64,000 nucleotides of DNA from Cephalopachus bancanus (GCA_027257055.1 JAPVLO010000083.1:2526001-2590000); one strand, 5' to 3'. Positions 34,474 through 46,030 are shown, numbered from the stretch's first letter. The notes: generated by a model not told the origin, from the letters alone. Program-made: numbers and translations.

Positions 34474-34799
34474 TGTGTTGCAATTTATGCTCCAAGGCTA
34501 CCCATTGGATCTGGCTCAGGTTAGACTACAGCTAAGATAATCTTTGGTTATCTTTGCAGGAGTTTGTACATTTCATGTAAGTTGTCAAGTTTATTGGTAT
34601 AAAATTATTCACAATATTCCTCTTTTAGTGTCTGTTAAATTTAAAGTTAGTAGTGAAGTCACTTCTCTAATTTCTGATATTGGTAGTTTGTGTCTTTTCT
34701 CCTTTTTTTAAAACAGTAATTTAATTGGTGTTATTAGAGAACTATCATTTAGTTTCATTGGTTTTTCTCTATTGCTTGTCTGTTTTCTATACATTAATT

Positions 34800-35150
34800 T
34801 CTTTTAAAATTTTTTATTTTAAAAATATAGGTACTATTCAGGGTTAGATACATATGTGATCATCGTACAGGTAAAGTGTAGGTACCCTTGTGGATGTTAT
34901 GTGCCCCTCCTCCCCTGGCAGTGTCCCACACTGCCAATCCCTTTCTTATAGTATTTTGGTAAATGTTCAGGGTCTGCTTATGAGTGAGTACATGCGGTAC
35001 TCATATCTTTGTTTCTGTGATAAATCACTAACTATTATAAACTCCAATTCCATCCAGGTTGCTGTGAAGTTCATAATTTTGTTTTTCTTTGTGGCCACAA
35101 AACATTTCATTGCGTAAAAGCATCACATTTTATTTGTCTAGTCCACTTTA
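34800..35150 (-). mobile_element. 5'-truncated antisense L1 3' end
   Basis: Carries the 3' UTR and last ORF2 bases of the same L1 type as the full-length copy at 9.3-15.5 kb: TAGGTACCCTTGTGG, CTTATGAGTGAGTACATGC and TTCATAATTTTGTTTTTC. Confidence 0.85.
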
Positions 35151-35607
35151 AATTTATATTCTTATAATTATTATTCTTTTGCTTACTTTTGGTTTATTTT
35201 GTTTTTCAATTATTAGTTTCTTAAGGTGGAAGCTAGGGTTATTGATCTGAGGCCTTTCTTTACTAGTATGCATATTTAGTGTATAAATTTCTTTTAAGTA
35301 CTGCTTTATAGGCATCCCAAAAATTTTGATATTTTTCATTCATTTACATTATAGGACTTCTTTAGAGAAGTTTTAGGTTTATACAAAAATTGAGCAGAAA
35401 GTTGAGTTCCCATACACTTCTCCAATCTGACCACATCGGGTTTCGCCTATTATTAACATCTTGCATAACTGTGGTGCATTTGGTACAATTGATGAACAAA
35501 TATTATTTGTTACATTATTATTAACTAGAGTCCATAGTTTACATTAAAGTCCACTTTTTGTGTTGTACAGCTCCATAGGTTTTGATAAATGGTGTTTTTG
35601 CTTATAA

Positions 35608-35897
35608 TTTTTTTTTTTGGACAGTATGTCACTGTGCTGCCAGGCTGGAATGCAATGGTGAGATCATAGCTCACTGTAACCTCAAACTCCTAGGCTCCGG
35701 TGATCTTCCTGCCTCAGCCTCCTGAGTAGCTGGGACTACAGATGCATGACACCATACCCAGCTAAATAAACAAACATTTTTTTTTTTTTTTTTGTAGAGA
35801 CAGACTTGCTATGTTGACCAGGCTGATCTTATATTCCTAGCCACAAGTGATTCTCCCACCTTGGCCTTCAAAAACAGAGATTACAGGTGTGATTACA
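35608..35897 (-). mobile_element. Antisense Alu dimer
   Basis: TTTTTTTTTTGGACAGTATGTC through AGATTACAGGTGTGATTAC; moderately diverged, with a 16-T linker at about 35,777. Confidence 0.92.
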
Positions 35898-36118
35898 TGG
35901 TCTGTTTTGTAATTATTCCATGTGGACCTCAAAAGAATGTGCATTCTGATACTGATAAGTAGAGTCTTCTATAAACGTCTACTAAACAAGTTGGTTGATA
36001 GTACTGCTCAAGTCTGCTGTATCCTTACTGATTTTCTGTCCGCTTGTTCCATTAATTATTGAGAGATGATTGTTGAAATCTATAACTGAAGATTAATTTC
36101 AGATTTCTTCCTGTAGTT

Positions 36119-36410
36119 CTTTTTTTTTGGGAGTCAGAGTCTCACTCTGTCACCCAGACTGGAATGCAGTGGCATGCTCCCGGCCACCGCAGCCTCGACC
36201 TGCTGGGCTCCGGCAATCCTTCTGCCTCAGACTTTCAAGTAGCCAGAACTACAGGTGCACGCTACCATGCCCAGCTAATTTTCGATTTATTGTAGAGACG
36301 AGGTCTCCCCAAGTCACCTGGGTGGGTCTTGAACCCGCGGACTCGGGCGATCCACTTGCCTCGGCCTCCCAAAGTGCTGGGATTACAGGCTGAGCCACCG
36401 AGCCTGGCCT
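36119..36410 (-). mobile_element. Antisense Alu dimer, CpG-rich
   Basis: Target-site duplication CTTCCTGTAGTT (36,107-36,118) and CTTCCTGGAGTT (36,411-36,422). High CpG content. Confidence 0.95.
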
Positions 36411-36616
36411 CTTCCTGGAGTTGTAACCAATTTTGCTTCATATATTTTGAAGTTCTGTTATTAGGTATATAAGAAAGGGAAAAGTGTAGGGCAGATAAAT
36501 GGATGCTGATCTCAGAAAGGAATGAACTTGAGTAAAAATATTACATATGTGATAACTGAAATGAAATTGGGAATAAGGAAGCAAATATCTCTGTTTGCAG
36601 ATTACATGATTATCTA

Positions 36617-37149
36617 TGAGGGGTACCCCCAAAATCTGGAATTTATTTATAATAAACTATGTATTTATTCTTACATGTTTAAATTTCAATCACCCTCACA
36701 GTACCCTGTTAATGTAATATACCTATCAAGATGCTTTTCCACTGCTAAAAATGGCTTTTGAACTTGCCAATTTTGATGCTTTTTAGTCCTTCTGTTGTTT
36801 TTTGTTGTTGTTTCACCTCATCCACATCAGCAAAACATCTCCCTTTGAAGACGTTTTTCCATCCTGGGGAAAAAAAAGTCGCTCAGGGCAAGACTGGGTG
36901 AATAGGGAGGATGGAGTACAGGAGTCATGTTGCTTTTGGTAAAAAATTGCTGAACACTCAGTGAGGTGTGGGCAGGTGTGCTCATAAGTCATCCATCATG
37001 AAATTTACTGAAGTTGAATGCAGGCTCTCACAACAATAGGTACACTGATGCTGATGGGTTCCTGGAAAACTCACCTAGCAGTGGAAGCCTGTACTACAAG
37101 GGGCTCACCCTCCAAAAGATAATTCCAGGGTTTTTTGGGTCCCCACTTG
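36617..37149 (-). mobile_element. Internally deleted mariner transposon in L1
   Basis: 533 bp bounded by terminal inverted repeats: left TGAGGGGTACCCCCAAAATC, right (reverse complement) CAAGTGGGGACCCAAAAAAC. TA target duplications lie at 36,615-36,616 and 37,150-37,151, and removing the element restores an L1 ORF2 reading across ATCTATGTAGAAAA. The minus strand still spells the end of a mariner transposase: PPYSPSLALSDFFF (the last Asp of the catalytic triad), then FADVDEVK and KTTEGLKSIKIGKFKS. Frames are broken. A complete mariner is about 1.3 kb, so roughly 60% is missing. Confidence 0.9.
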
Positions 37150-37305
37150 TATGTAGAAAATTTCAAAAAGTCCATTCAAAAACTTTCCTGAAACTAATAT
37201 GTGATTATAGCAAGGTTGCACAATATAGGCTAATACACAAAAGTCAATAGTTTTCCTATACAACAGCAATATACCATTGAAATTTGAAATTAAAAACACA
37301 TTACT

Positions 37306-37612
37306 GGCCGGGCTCAGTGGCTCAGTCTGTAATCCCGGTGCTTTGGGAGGCCGAGGTGAGTGAATTGCCTGAGCCCGTGGGTTCGAGACCCGCCTGGGCA
37401 ACTTGGTGTCTCACCTCATCTCTACAATAAATCAAAAAAATTAACTGGGCGTGGTAGTGCGCACTTGTAGTTCCAGCTACTTGGAAGGCTGAGGCGGAAG
37501 GATCACTGGAGCCCAGCAGGTCAAGGCTGCGGTGGCCAGGAGTGGCCACTGCACTCCAGTCTGGGCAACAGAGTGAGACTCCAACTCAAAAAACAACAAC
37601 AACAACAACAAC
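37306..37612 (+). mobile_element. Alu dimer with (CAA)n tail
   Basis: Target-site duplication AAAAACACATTACT at 37,292-37,305 and 37,613-37,626. It keeps the long GGGCAACTTGGTG form in the left arm. Confidence 0.97.
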
Positions 37613-38031
37613 AAAAACACATTACTATTAACATTAGTATCAAAAAAGTGGAATACTTAGGAATAAATCTAACAAAATACAGACAAGCGTTAACAAAACT
37701 CTGATGAAGGAAATTGAAGATCTAAATAAATGAAGATATATTCCATGTTCATGGATAGAAGGGCTCAATATGATCAAGATGATAGTTCTTACCATTGAAT
37801 CTATGGATCTAATGCAATCCCAACCAAAATCCCAGTACAAAAAGGTAAAATACTCTGAATATGGAAATAATACTGAAGATATACAATACTGAAGACTTAC
37901 TCCAAAGCTAGAATAATCCAGATAGTATAGTGCTGGTAGAAGAACAGACAAAAATGTCAATGGACTAGAACAGAGAGTGTAGAAACAGACTCACATAAAT
38001 AGTCAACTGATCTTTGATAAAGGAGCAAAGG

Positions 38032-38339
38032 TGGCTGGGTGTGGTGGCTCAAGCCTGCAATCCCAGCAGTTTGGGAGACCAAGGTGAGAGGATTGCCTGA
38101 GCTCAGAAGTTTGAGACCAGCCTGGGCAACTTGGTGAAACCTTGTCTCTACAAAAATCAAAAAATTAGCTGGGAGTGATGTGCCTGTGTTCCAGCTACTT
38201 GGAGGGCTGAGGCGAAGGATCGCCTGAGCCCGGTAGGTGGAGGCTGCAGTGGCCATGAGCATGCCACTGCACTCCAGCCTGGGAGACAAAGTGAGACTCC
38301 AACTAAAAAAAAAAAAGAAAGAAAAAAAGAAAGAAAAAA
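38032..38339 (+). mobile_element. Alu dimer
   Basis: Target-site duplication AAAGGAGCAAAGG at 38,019-38,031 and 38,340-38,352; A/G-rich tail. Confidence 0.97.
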
Positions 38340-38990
38340 AAAGGAGCAAAGGCAATTCAATGGAGAAAGGATAGTCTTTTCAACAAATTGTGCTGGAACA
38401 ACTACATATCAACATACAAAAAAAGAAATCTAGACACTGGCTTTATCCCTTTGACAAAAATTAACTAAAAATGGATCACAGGCCTAAATATAACACACAA
38501 CTAAGAAACATCTATAACATATGAGAAAATCTAGGTGATCTTGCATTTTGTGAGCTTTTAGATATAACACCAAAAGCATGATCCATGAAAAAAAAAGAAA
38601 AAGGTAAGCTGGACCTCATTACAATGAAAAACTTTTGCTCTGCAAAAGACACTATTAAGAGAATGAAAGGAAAATCCATAAAATGGCAGAAAATATTTAC
38701 AAAACATATGCCTGGTGAAAGATATATATCCCAAATACACAAAGAACTCTTAAAATTCAATAGTAAGAAAACAAGCAACCAATTTTACAACATGGTGATG
38801 ACTGAAGTTAATAATAATATATTGTATTCTGGAAAATACTAAGAGAGGAGATTTTAAGTGTCCTTACCACAAACATGATAACTTAGTGAGGAAACGCATG
38901 TGTTAACTAGTTAGATTTAGCCATTCCACAGTATGTGTATATATTTTAGAACATCATGTTTTACACAAGAGGTAAAATTTTATCTGTTAT

Positions 38991-39310
38991 TTTTAAAAAA
39001 TGCAAAATTGTTTTCTACTAGGATTGAGCCAAATTATATGTCTACCAGCAGTGTTTCAGAGTATGCATCTAACCTTAATGATGTTGCAGGGAGTAATTAA
39101 AAAAAAACAACAGGATATGGTAAATAAGTGTCTGTATAACATCTAATTATTCAATAAAGCCAGTTTGGATAGCTAATTAAAAAAACGTTTAAAAAAGGAA
39201 ATCCTAAACCCAACCCCAGGGTTAGGATTTTCATGGCTAGGAAAAAAAAAAAAAAGCAACCCAATTATGGTCCAAACGACCAAAAACAGGCAAAACAATC
39301 TGAACAGGCA
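38991..39310. other. Intergenic, possibly L1-derived
   Basis: A short A-rich sequence between two L1 blocks. ACCAGCAGTGTTTCAGAGT resembles antisense L1, but too little remains to be sure. Confidence 0.35.
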
Positions 39311-40260
39311 CCTTACCACAGAAGGTAAATAAACATATAAAAAGATGCTGAACATTACACATTATGTCATTAGGGAATTTCAAATTATAACAGCAATAAA
39401 ATACCATTATACATCTATCAGAATGCCTAAAATTCAAACCATTGACAACAAATGCTGATGAGGCTATGGAGCAAAAAACTCTCATTCATTGCTGGTGGGG
39501 ATGCAAAACATTATAGTCAGGAAGACAGCAAGTGGTTTCTTACACAACTAGGCAAACTCTTAATATATGATCCAGCAATTGCATGCCTTGGTATTAACCT
39601 GTATGAAAACTTATGTCTACAGAGATAGCTGCATGTGGATGTCTATAGCAGCTTTATCCATAATTGCCAAAACTTGGAAGCAACCAAGAAGTCCTTCAAT
39701 AGGTACACGGATAAACAATTTGTAGTACATTCATACAATGGAATAGTATCTAGCGATAAAAAAGACACAAGCTATTAAATAACGAAAAGACATGGAGAAA
39801 CCTTAAATATATCAAGCTTAGTAAAAGAAACTAGCCTAAGAAGGTTACATACAATGTAGCCTTGGTATGGTGCCAGCTATATGGCATTCAGGACAAGGAA
39901 AAACCATACAGACAGTTAAAAACAAAATTAGTGGTTGCCAGGGGCTTGGGGTGAGTGGGGGAAAGATATACAGGATTCTTAGGGCAGTGAAACTATTCTG
40001 TATGATACTGTAACAGTGAGTATATGACACAATGTGGCTGGCAAACCCCACAAAACTGTACAACATCAAAAATAAGCTGTAATGTAAACAATAAGCTTTA
40101 GTTAATAACGTACCAATATCGGTTCATAAATTGCAACAAATATACCCCACACTAATGCAAGATGTTAATAATGGGGGACACTCTAGGGGTGATAGAGTAT
40201 GTGAGAACTTTGGACCGATTCGTTTTCTGTAAACCTAAAACTGTTTTAACAAATAAAGTC
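39311..40260 (+). mobile_element. Old sense L1, ORF2 end plus long 3' UTR
   Basis: ORF2 end clauses (ACTCTCATTCATTGCTGGTG; TACAATGGAATAGTATCTAG) are followed by an L1M-type 3' UTR (AATTAGTGGTTGCCAGGGGC; TGTACAACATCAAAAATAAGC), ending at AACAAATAAAGTC. It continues for a few bases after the Alu at 40,603. Confidence 0.85.
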
Positions 40261-40592
40261 GGCCAGGTGCGGTGGCTCAAGCATGTAATCCCAGCACTTT
40301 GGGAGGCTGAGGTGAGAGAATTGCCTGAGCTCAGGGGTTCAAAACCAGCCTGGGCAACTTGGTGAAACCTCGTCTCCACAATAAATTAAAAAAATAAGTC
40401 GGGCGTGGTAGTACACAGCTTACTTCCAGCTACTTGGAAGGCTGAGGTGGAAGGATCACCTGAGCCTAGAAGGCCGAGGTTGCGGTGGCCGTGAGCATGC
40501 CACTGCACTCCAGCCTGGGCAACAGAGTGATACTCCGACTCAATAAATAAATAAATAGATAGATAGATAAGTAAATAAATAGATAAGTAAAT
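40261..40592 (+). mobile_element. Alu dimer with GATA/AAATA tail
   Basis: Target-site duplication AAATAAAGTC at 40,251-40,260 and 40,593-40,602. The tail has become a mixed (AAATAAAT)(AGAT)n microsatellite at about 40,540-40,592. Confidence 0.95.
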
Positions 40593-40602
40593 AAATAAAG
40601 TC

Positions 40603-40869
40603 TATTAATTTTAAAAAATGAATCATGATACTTTAGACAGGTGGTTTATAAAAGGGTTGCTATGATAGATCAAAATGCTACAGGTCTGATTTGAAATTTT
40701 TAATAACAGCTTTAGCCATCATTTGTATGTTAATTATGCTCATGTTTTTATCTCTAGTCCATATAATCTAGAGCACTTTCTTGCATGTGACTGCTGGAAA
40801 GCTCCTCTTAGGTGGTCCCTAAGCAATCCAAACTTTCCTTTTATCTAAAACTGAATATATTCACCTGTC
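40603..40869. other. Intergenic spacer
   Basis: A few L1 tail bases, then unassigned sequence. Confidence 0.4.
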
Positions 40870-41420
40870 CCTTTAATATCACCGCCTCCTTCTTTCTCAA
40901 CTATTATTTACTAAATTCTGCAAACTCTATTTCCTAATTCTTCAACTATTCTTTTACATCTATCCTGCCCTACTTCATACCTTGTGTCATTTTTTTTTTA
41001 CCTGGATTAACTAGTCTTGCAAATTTGAGAATTTTTATTCTGAAGTATATTTTCCAAATTGATGCACGATTTACCTAAGGTGTACATCTGATCACGTCAC
41101 TCCTAACTTTCAATTTCTATCAAGTCCAAGGTTCTTAAATGAAATGAAAGACCTTTCATAATCTCTCCAACCTCATTTCCACCACTTTTCATCTTAAATT
41201 CAATACTGTGATATTACTAAAGTGCTTATGAGTTCCTCACAGTATATCATCTCCATATCAATTCCGCCACAAGGAATTCTATTTTCTCTGTACTGCAACT
41301 CCAACCTCCTCACCTTGCTAATTCCTAATCATAGTTCAAGAATATTCAGGCATTATCTCCTTCAGATGTTCCTGGTTCTGTCTACTCACTACCTAAGATC
41401 CCCTCTTTAAAAGTCATTTC
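40870..41420 (+). repeat. Ancient interspersed repeat, relative of 33,001-33,530
   Basis: Shares clause order (CTGGATTAACTAGTC; CATCTGATCACGTCACTCC; GAAAGACCTTTCATAATC) with the block at 33 kb. Family not named. Confidence 0.5.
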
Positions 41421-41429
41421 TCAGCTTAC

Positions 41430-41962
41430 AGGGTATGATAGTGAGTTTTATTTGTCAACATGGCTGGGCTATGGTGCACAGATACCTAGTCAAACACAAT
41501 TCTGGTTGTTACTGTGAAGGTATTTTTCAAAAATTATTAAAAATGAGATTAACATTTAAACCAGCAGACTTTGAGCAGAACATTACACTCCACAAGGTAG
41601 GTAGGCCTTATTCAGTCAGCTGAAGGCCTCAATAGAACAAAGAATGATACCCCCTCCTCCACAGAGCAAGAAGAATTTCTGCCAGCAGAAGTCCTTCAGC
41701 CTTGAAATACAATATCAGTATTTCCTAGTTGTCCAACCTGACTGACTTTGGTGGAACAACAACTCTTTTGAGGCTTGCCAGCCTCCTCCACAAGATTTTG
41801 GACTCACTAAACCTCCACAATTGCATGAGCCAATTGCTTACATTCATCCTCTTTCAGTCTCACTCTTGCTCTTGCTCACTATCTATACAAATATATATAA
41901 TATATATGTATACATAAAAATCCCATTGGTTCTGTTTCCCTGGAGAATCCTTATTAATATAC
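41430..41962 (+). mobile_element. Old mammalian LTR or MER-type repeat with (TA)n
   Basis: Starts TATGATAGTGAGTTTTATTTG and contains GTCAACATGGCTGGGCTATGG. It ends with a short TATATA run and CATTGGTTCTGTTTCCCTGG followed by ATCCTTATTAATA. I recognise this as a common repeat layout, but I cannot name the family reliably. Confidence 0.55.
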
Positions 41963-42796
41963 ATTCTCAGCTACCTGCATGCATAATTTTTATTCATTAT
42001 CTTATTTCCAAAACTGGAGTGTGTCTGCAGAACGCACATTCAGGTCTGCGGAACACATTGTTGGACCCCAATATTTATGGATTTGAAAGTATTCATTATC
42101 TGACATTCTTTTGTTCCCTGAAATGTAAGAGGGGTTCATTTTTTCTCATCTTCATCCATATTTCTGCAAAAGTTCAACTTATAGGAGGGATGAGGACATA
42201 GCATCTTTGATTATTAGATTGAGAAGAGAAAAGAAAGTTCTAATTGCTCTCTTTCATTTCTTGTAGAAAGGCAATTGTTAGCAGGATGGAGAATGAAGAA
42301 ATGTATTGTGGGTTATGGTGGTGGTGGAGGGGAGTAGGGGAAAACTTAGCTATTGTAGTATGAATAGTTTAGAGACAGAGTATTAGTAAGTTACTTCAGG
42401 TAAGTTAGAGAATGTACTAGGGAGAATTAGACCTACTGTGTGAACTCATTGAATAATAAAGAAAGAAGGGAAAAAACAGGCTAATTGGAAGGCAAGAAAA
42501 CATTAGGTTTCTCTTTACCCTGAGGACTTTAAGCATCCAGATTAAAAACAAGGGAACATGTACATTACCCAATAAAAAATATTATAATCACTTTCTGTAA
42601 ATGTATCCCAGTAATTCATTATTTGTTTTTAATTTTCTCAAAGTTGTAGTCACCAACCCCCTTATTTTATTTCCTAGCCAAGAAAAGCAACTTTCTTTCC
42701 TTTCTTTTATACATAATTTGTAAAAATTTGGTCCTAAACCTTAGCACAAGCCAATCTTCCTAAATGGAGTGTTTTCTCTGACAAACTATAGAATCT
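41963..42796. other. Unassigned intergenic sequence
   Basis: No gene or repeat recognised. Confidence 0.45.
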
Positions 42797-43113
42797 TTTT
42801 TTTTTTTTTTCTTTAGTCAGAGTCTCACTCTGTTGCCCAGGTGCAGTGGCATGATCATGGCTTACCACAGTCTCCAACTCTTGGACTCAATTGATAAACG
42901 ATCCTTCTGTGTCAGTCTCCCAACTAACTGGGACTATAGGCATGTGCCACCGCATCTAGTTAACTTTTTTGATTTGTTTTTTTCGTTCGTAGAAAGGAGG
43001 TCTTGCTGTGTTGCTCAGGCTGGTCTCCAACTTCTGGGCTAAAGAAATCCTCCCGCCTCTGCATCTCAAAATGCTGGGGTTACAGACGTAAGCCACTTTC
43101 ATCCGCCTATTAT
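42797..43113 (-). mobile_element. Antisense Alu dimer, diverged
   Basis: TTTTTTTTTTTTTTCTTTAGTC to GTAAGCCACTTTCATCCGCC. Confidence 0.92.
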
Positions 43114-43294
43114 AGCATACATAACCAAAATTTTGTGAATATTATAACCTATATTGTTCCAAGTAATAAACATCCTATTTTTCCATGTCTTTACTTTCCT
43201 TTTTACACTTACTAAAGTATAAATTCCTTTGAATAATTTTAACCACTAACTTAGAAAACCATCAATACTTCACATCATGCCTATTCTCAGGGGA
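43114..43294. other. Intergenic spacer
   Basis: Nothing recognised. Confidence 0.4.
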
Positions 43295-43392
43295 TGTGTT
43301 GAAAACAAACATTATTATTGCCCATTACTCAGCCCCAGAAGAGTACCTGGCACGTGGTAGGTGCTCACTAAATATCTGGTGTCTGAAAGAAT
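43295..43392 (+). mobile_element. L2 3' end fragment
   Basis: AGAGTACCTGGCACGTGGTAG followed by GTGCTCACTAAATATCTGGTG matches the L2 3' end consensus pattern. Confidence 0.75.
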
Positions 43393-43609
43393 CATCAGTA
43401 ATTGCAGTTAAAGTGACCTTTATGAAAAGCAATTCAGGTCTGCGGAAGAAGAAAACCCCATTTAAGTTTCCAGCAGTTAATGATACCAATACCAGTTCTT
43501 TTTTGTTTCAACACGGAGGTAGACCAATTGAGGCATTTTCCAAAAGCAAATTCTGGAAGGTTCAACATTTTTGTCTTGGAGAATTCACGCATCGAACATA
43601 AGAAGCCAG

Positions 43610-44320
43610 ATCTTTTTCCGGCACTTGAGTCGAAGGGTCACCAGCTCCGAAGCTTTAGTTGATCGGTTCTTTGGCCTGGACGGAGGCAGCGCCGCTCACC
43701 GGAGCCCGAACTCGCGCCCTCCCTTCGCCCATCCCTCCCTTCGGAACACGCCTACTCTAGGACCGCCCGCTCCCCCTGGCAAACTCTTGGGAGGACCTTC
43801 GGCTCCCTAGCCTCTCGGAGGCCCCGCCCCGCGGCCCGGGGGGCGCGACAGGCGCATGCCCGGTACGCACCGCCCGCCACCTCCCCGTGGGGCCCTCGCG
43901 CGCGCCTTGCGATTGGCTCCCTCCCTCCCACGCCCCGCCTCGCCCCGCCCGCCCCGCCCCTCCCCGCGGTCGTCTGGGGGCGCGCTCACCTTCGCGCGCG
44001 CGTGAGCCCAGCGCCCGGAGGCTCCGAGCGAGCCGCGATTGGCTGACGCGGTGGCTGCGCGTCGGGCCTGAGAAACTCAGGGCGAGCGCGCAGAGTCGGC
44101 TGCCCCAGCGGTGCCGGGCGCCTCTCAGGTAAACCGGTGGGCCGGGAGGTTTGCGCGACGGAGAGGGGAGTGGTGGGCATCGAGCAGCCCCCCAGTTTCC
44201 GGCCGCAGCCTCCTTGGAGAGGGAGAAGGCGCCGCGCGGAATCGGTACCCGGGAGCGATGGGGCTTCCTCGAAGGTCAGCGTCCTGGGCCCTCAGGTGAC
44301 AGGCAGTTCTTTCTGAGCAT
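43610..44320 (+). promoter_or_regulatory. MIPOL1: CpG island and probable MIPOL1 promoter
   Basis: About 700 bp of dense CpG. It contains GC boxes (GCCCCGCCCC near 43,821 and several near 43,930-43,970), an NRF1-like GGCGCATGCC (43,851-43,860), and two inverted CCAAT boxes: ATTGG at 43,912-43,916 and 44,038-44,042. The second sits about 86 bp before the splice donor. There is no TATA box. Assignment to MIPOL1 rests on order and orientation relative to SLC25A21 in human 14q13 and not on coding similarity. Confidence 0.8.
44060..44128 (+). other. MIPOL1: Probable MIPOL1 non-coding first exon (start approximate)
   Basis: The sequence ending GCGCCTCTCAG|GTAAAC gives a good donor at 44,129-44,130. 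The transcription start is placed roughly 20-60 bp after the CCAAT box at 44,038-44,042 by the usual spacing, so the 5' limit is inferred. There is no ATG frame that I would call coding. A weaker alternative donor CTCAG|GTGACA lies at 44,296. MIPOL1 encodes a coiled-coil protein whose coding exons should lie beyond this window. Confidence 0.6.
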
Positions 44321-44819
44321 GCCTTCGGTGTCGTCCTCAGTGTCCTCGTACACGAAGTTAGCATTTATTCCAGGGTGTGGGTTTTTGTTTTGGGTTTTTT
44401 TCCCTCTAGTTGCGGCGACTTCAGGCTTGGTTCTGGCTCAACCTCAGGTCGACCCTGTGCCCTTGAGAGACTCACTTAGTCGTTTTATATTTCAGTTCTC
44501 ACACTTGGAAGTGTGGGCAAAGAATGCGATCCTTCTTCAGGCGCTCTGAGCTACACTGTGAAAAGATACTATTAGAATATTTTTGGTTCACAGTGCCTCT
44601 GGGCCCACGTGTCTCTGCTGGAAGGTGATACCTCCCAACAGTTATTTGCAAAGGACTTTAGGGTTGATGAATGAAGGGAACTGGATAAACCCAAGAAAGC
44701 CGCATTATTAGAGGTGACAGCAACAACTTTGCTCAAGCACAGGTTTTGGAAAAACTCTGGGCATCTTCCTTCCTCCTCTTCCCCCCTCCCCCTCTTTCCC
44801 CTCCTCCTTTCCCCCTCTT
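44300..44819. other. Island shore and polypyrimidine tract
   Basis: GC content falls gradually. A C/T-only run of about 70 bases (44,766-44,842, such as CCCCCCTCCCCCTC) runs into the following antisense Alu. Frames of 79-132 codons here are island artefacts. Confidence 0.6.
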
Positions 44820-45121
44820 CCTCTTTTTTTTTTTTTTTTTGAGGGGGGGTTTCTCTGTCGCCCAGGCTGGAGTGCAGTGGCATGATCATGGCTCACCGCA
44901 GCCTCGACGTTTTGGGCTCTGGCGATCCTTCAGCTTCATTCTCCCAAGTTGCTGGGACTACAGGAGCATGGCACCACGCCTGGCTAATTTTTGGCTAATT
45001 TTTTAAAATTTTTGTCTCGCTATGTTGCCCAGGCTGATGTCGAACTCCTGGCCTCAAGCAATTCTCCTGCCTCGGCCTCCCTGAGTGCTGGGATTACAGG
45101 CGTGACCCACCGCGCCTGACC
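44820..45121 (-). mobile_element. Antisense Alu dimer
   Basis: Poly-T, GTTTCTCTGTCGCCCAGG start, GACCCACCGCGCCTGACC end. It lies about 700 bp into the intron. Confidence 0.95.
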
Positions 45122-45575
45122 TCCTCAGAGCATTTTATGCAGGTTGACTCACAATGGCAGTAGACAGAGGTAAATCAATACAAAAGGCCAAACAGAACTA
45201 CATCTCAAGGAGTGTTTTTTCCTTCTCCAGATAACTTTAACATAACTGTCATAAGCTACGGACTTCTCAAAATTTTTCTTTGGGATCTGGTATAAATTTA
45301 ACCTAAAATGACAGTTATACAACCATTCTGTGCAATAGTATATCCATAAAATTAATTAAAACAAAGCTGACTTTTTATATAAGATGATAGGAATTGAGAC
45401 GTGTTATTGATGAGAGGCAATGACAGCAAATCAGAAATGTGAATAGAAGATGTACACAATGTTCTTTCAAAAGCATAGAATTTATAGAAATGTTTTAAGT
45501 GTTAATAAGTATAATACACACAGACATATAGGTAAGTGCATTAATCATAAGTGTACAGCTCTTTGAATTTTATTT
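45122..45575. other. Unassigned intronic sequence
   Basis: AT-rich; nothing recognised. Confidence 0.45.
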
Positions 45576-45706
45576 TTTTTGTTTGTTTGAGTACACGTCT
45601 CAGTCTGTCGCCCAGGCTGGAGTGCAATGGCGTGCTCAAGGCCACTGCAACCTCGACTTGCTGGACTCAGGTTATCCTTCTGCCCCAGCATTCCAAGTAG
45701 CTGGGT
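45576..45706 (-). mobile_element. Antisense Alu, right arm only
   Basis: TTTGTTTGTTTGAGTACACGTC to CCAAGTAGCTGGGT, then abrupt loss of the left arm. Confidence 0.88.
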
Positions 45707-45807
45707 AAATAATGACAACTTATTGGGGTTTCCCCCTAACTTCCATAATGACTGATGATATTGAACACCTTTTTATGTGTTTATGTTTCATTTGTACACT
45801 CTCAGTT

Positions 45808-46030
45808 TCTGTAAAGGGCCAGATAGTAAATATAAGGAAGCCTACATAGAGAGTTTTAGTTAAGCTCAGACTACCTGTTTTTTAGGTTTTACAGGCTGTA
45901 TACCATCTTTGTTACATATTCTTCTTTTTTCTTTTCTTTCTTTTTCTTTACTCTTCTTTCTTCCAACCCTTTAAAAATGTAAAAAATAATTCTTAGCTCA
46001 TGGGCTTTACAAAAACAGTTATTAAAAGAT
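45808..46030 (+). mobile_element. hAT-type MITE remnant
   Basis: TTCTGTAAAGGGCCAGATAG followed by a diverged body and GGGCTTTACAAAAACAG. This is the pattern of a common mammalian hAT MITE; the name is uncertain. A C/T-rich run lies inside it. Confidence 0.55.

Larger units (their letters stand above)
34520..36430 (-). mobile_element. Old antisense L1 ORF2 fragments, interrupted mosaic
   Basis: T-rich plus strand with antisense L1 clauses at about 34,550-34,800, 35,150-35,340 and 35,900-36,110 (for example CAATTATTAGTTTCTTAAGG and TTGTTCCATTAATTATTGAG). Inserted into it are a younger antisense L1 3' end, an L1-derived 3' UTR piece (35,345-35,600) and two antisense Alus. Confidence 0.75.
36431..38990 (+). 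mobile_element. Old sense L1 (ORF2 and 3' UTR), interrupted mosaic
   Basis: Sense L1 ORF2 is legible at 36,535-36,616, 37,152-37,305, 37,627-38,031 and 38,353-38,800, followed by L1M-type 3' UTR clauses (GATGACTGAAGTTAATAATAA and ATTCTGGAAAATACTAAGAGA). A mariner and two Alus interrupt it, each with its own target-site duplication, so the L1 predates all three. Confidence 0.85.

Noticed and set aside
36522..36761. 79-codon frame before the mariner
   Set aside because: It is L1 ORF2 running into the mariner end, not a separate gene.
43571..44549. Overlapping frames of 60-132 codons in the second CpG island
   Set aside because: Same GC effect. No protein family resemblance, and overlapping in all phases.
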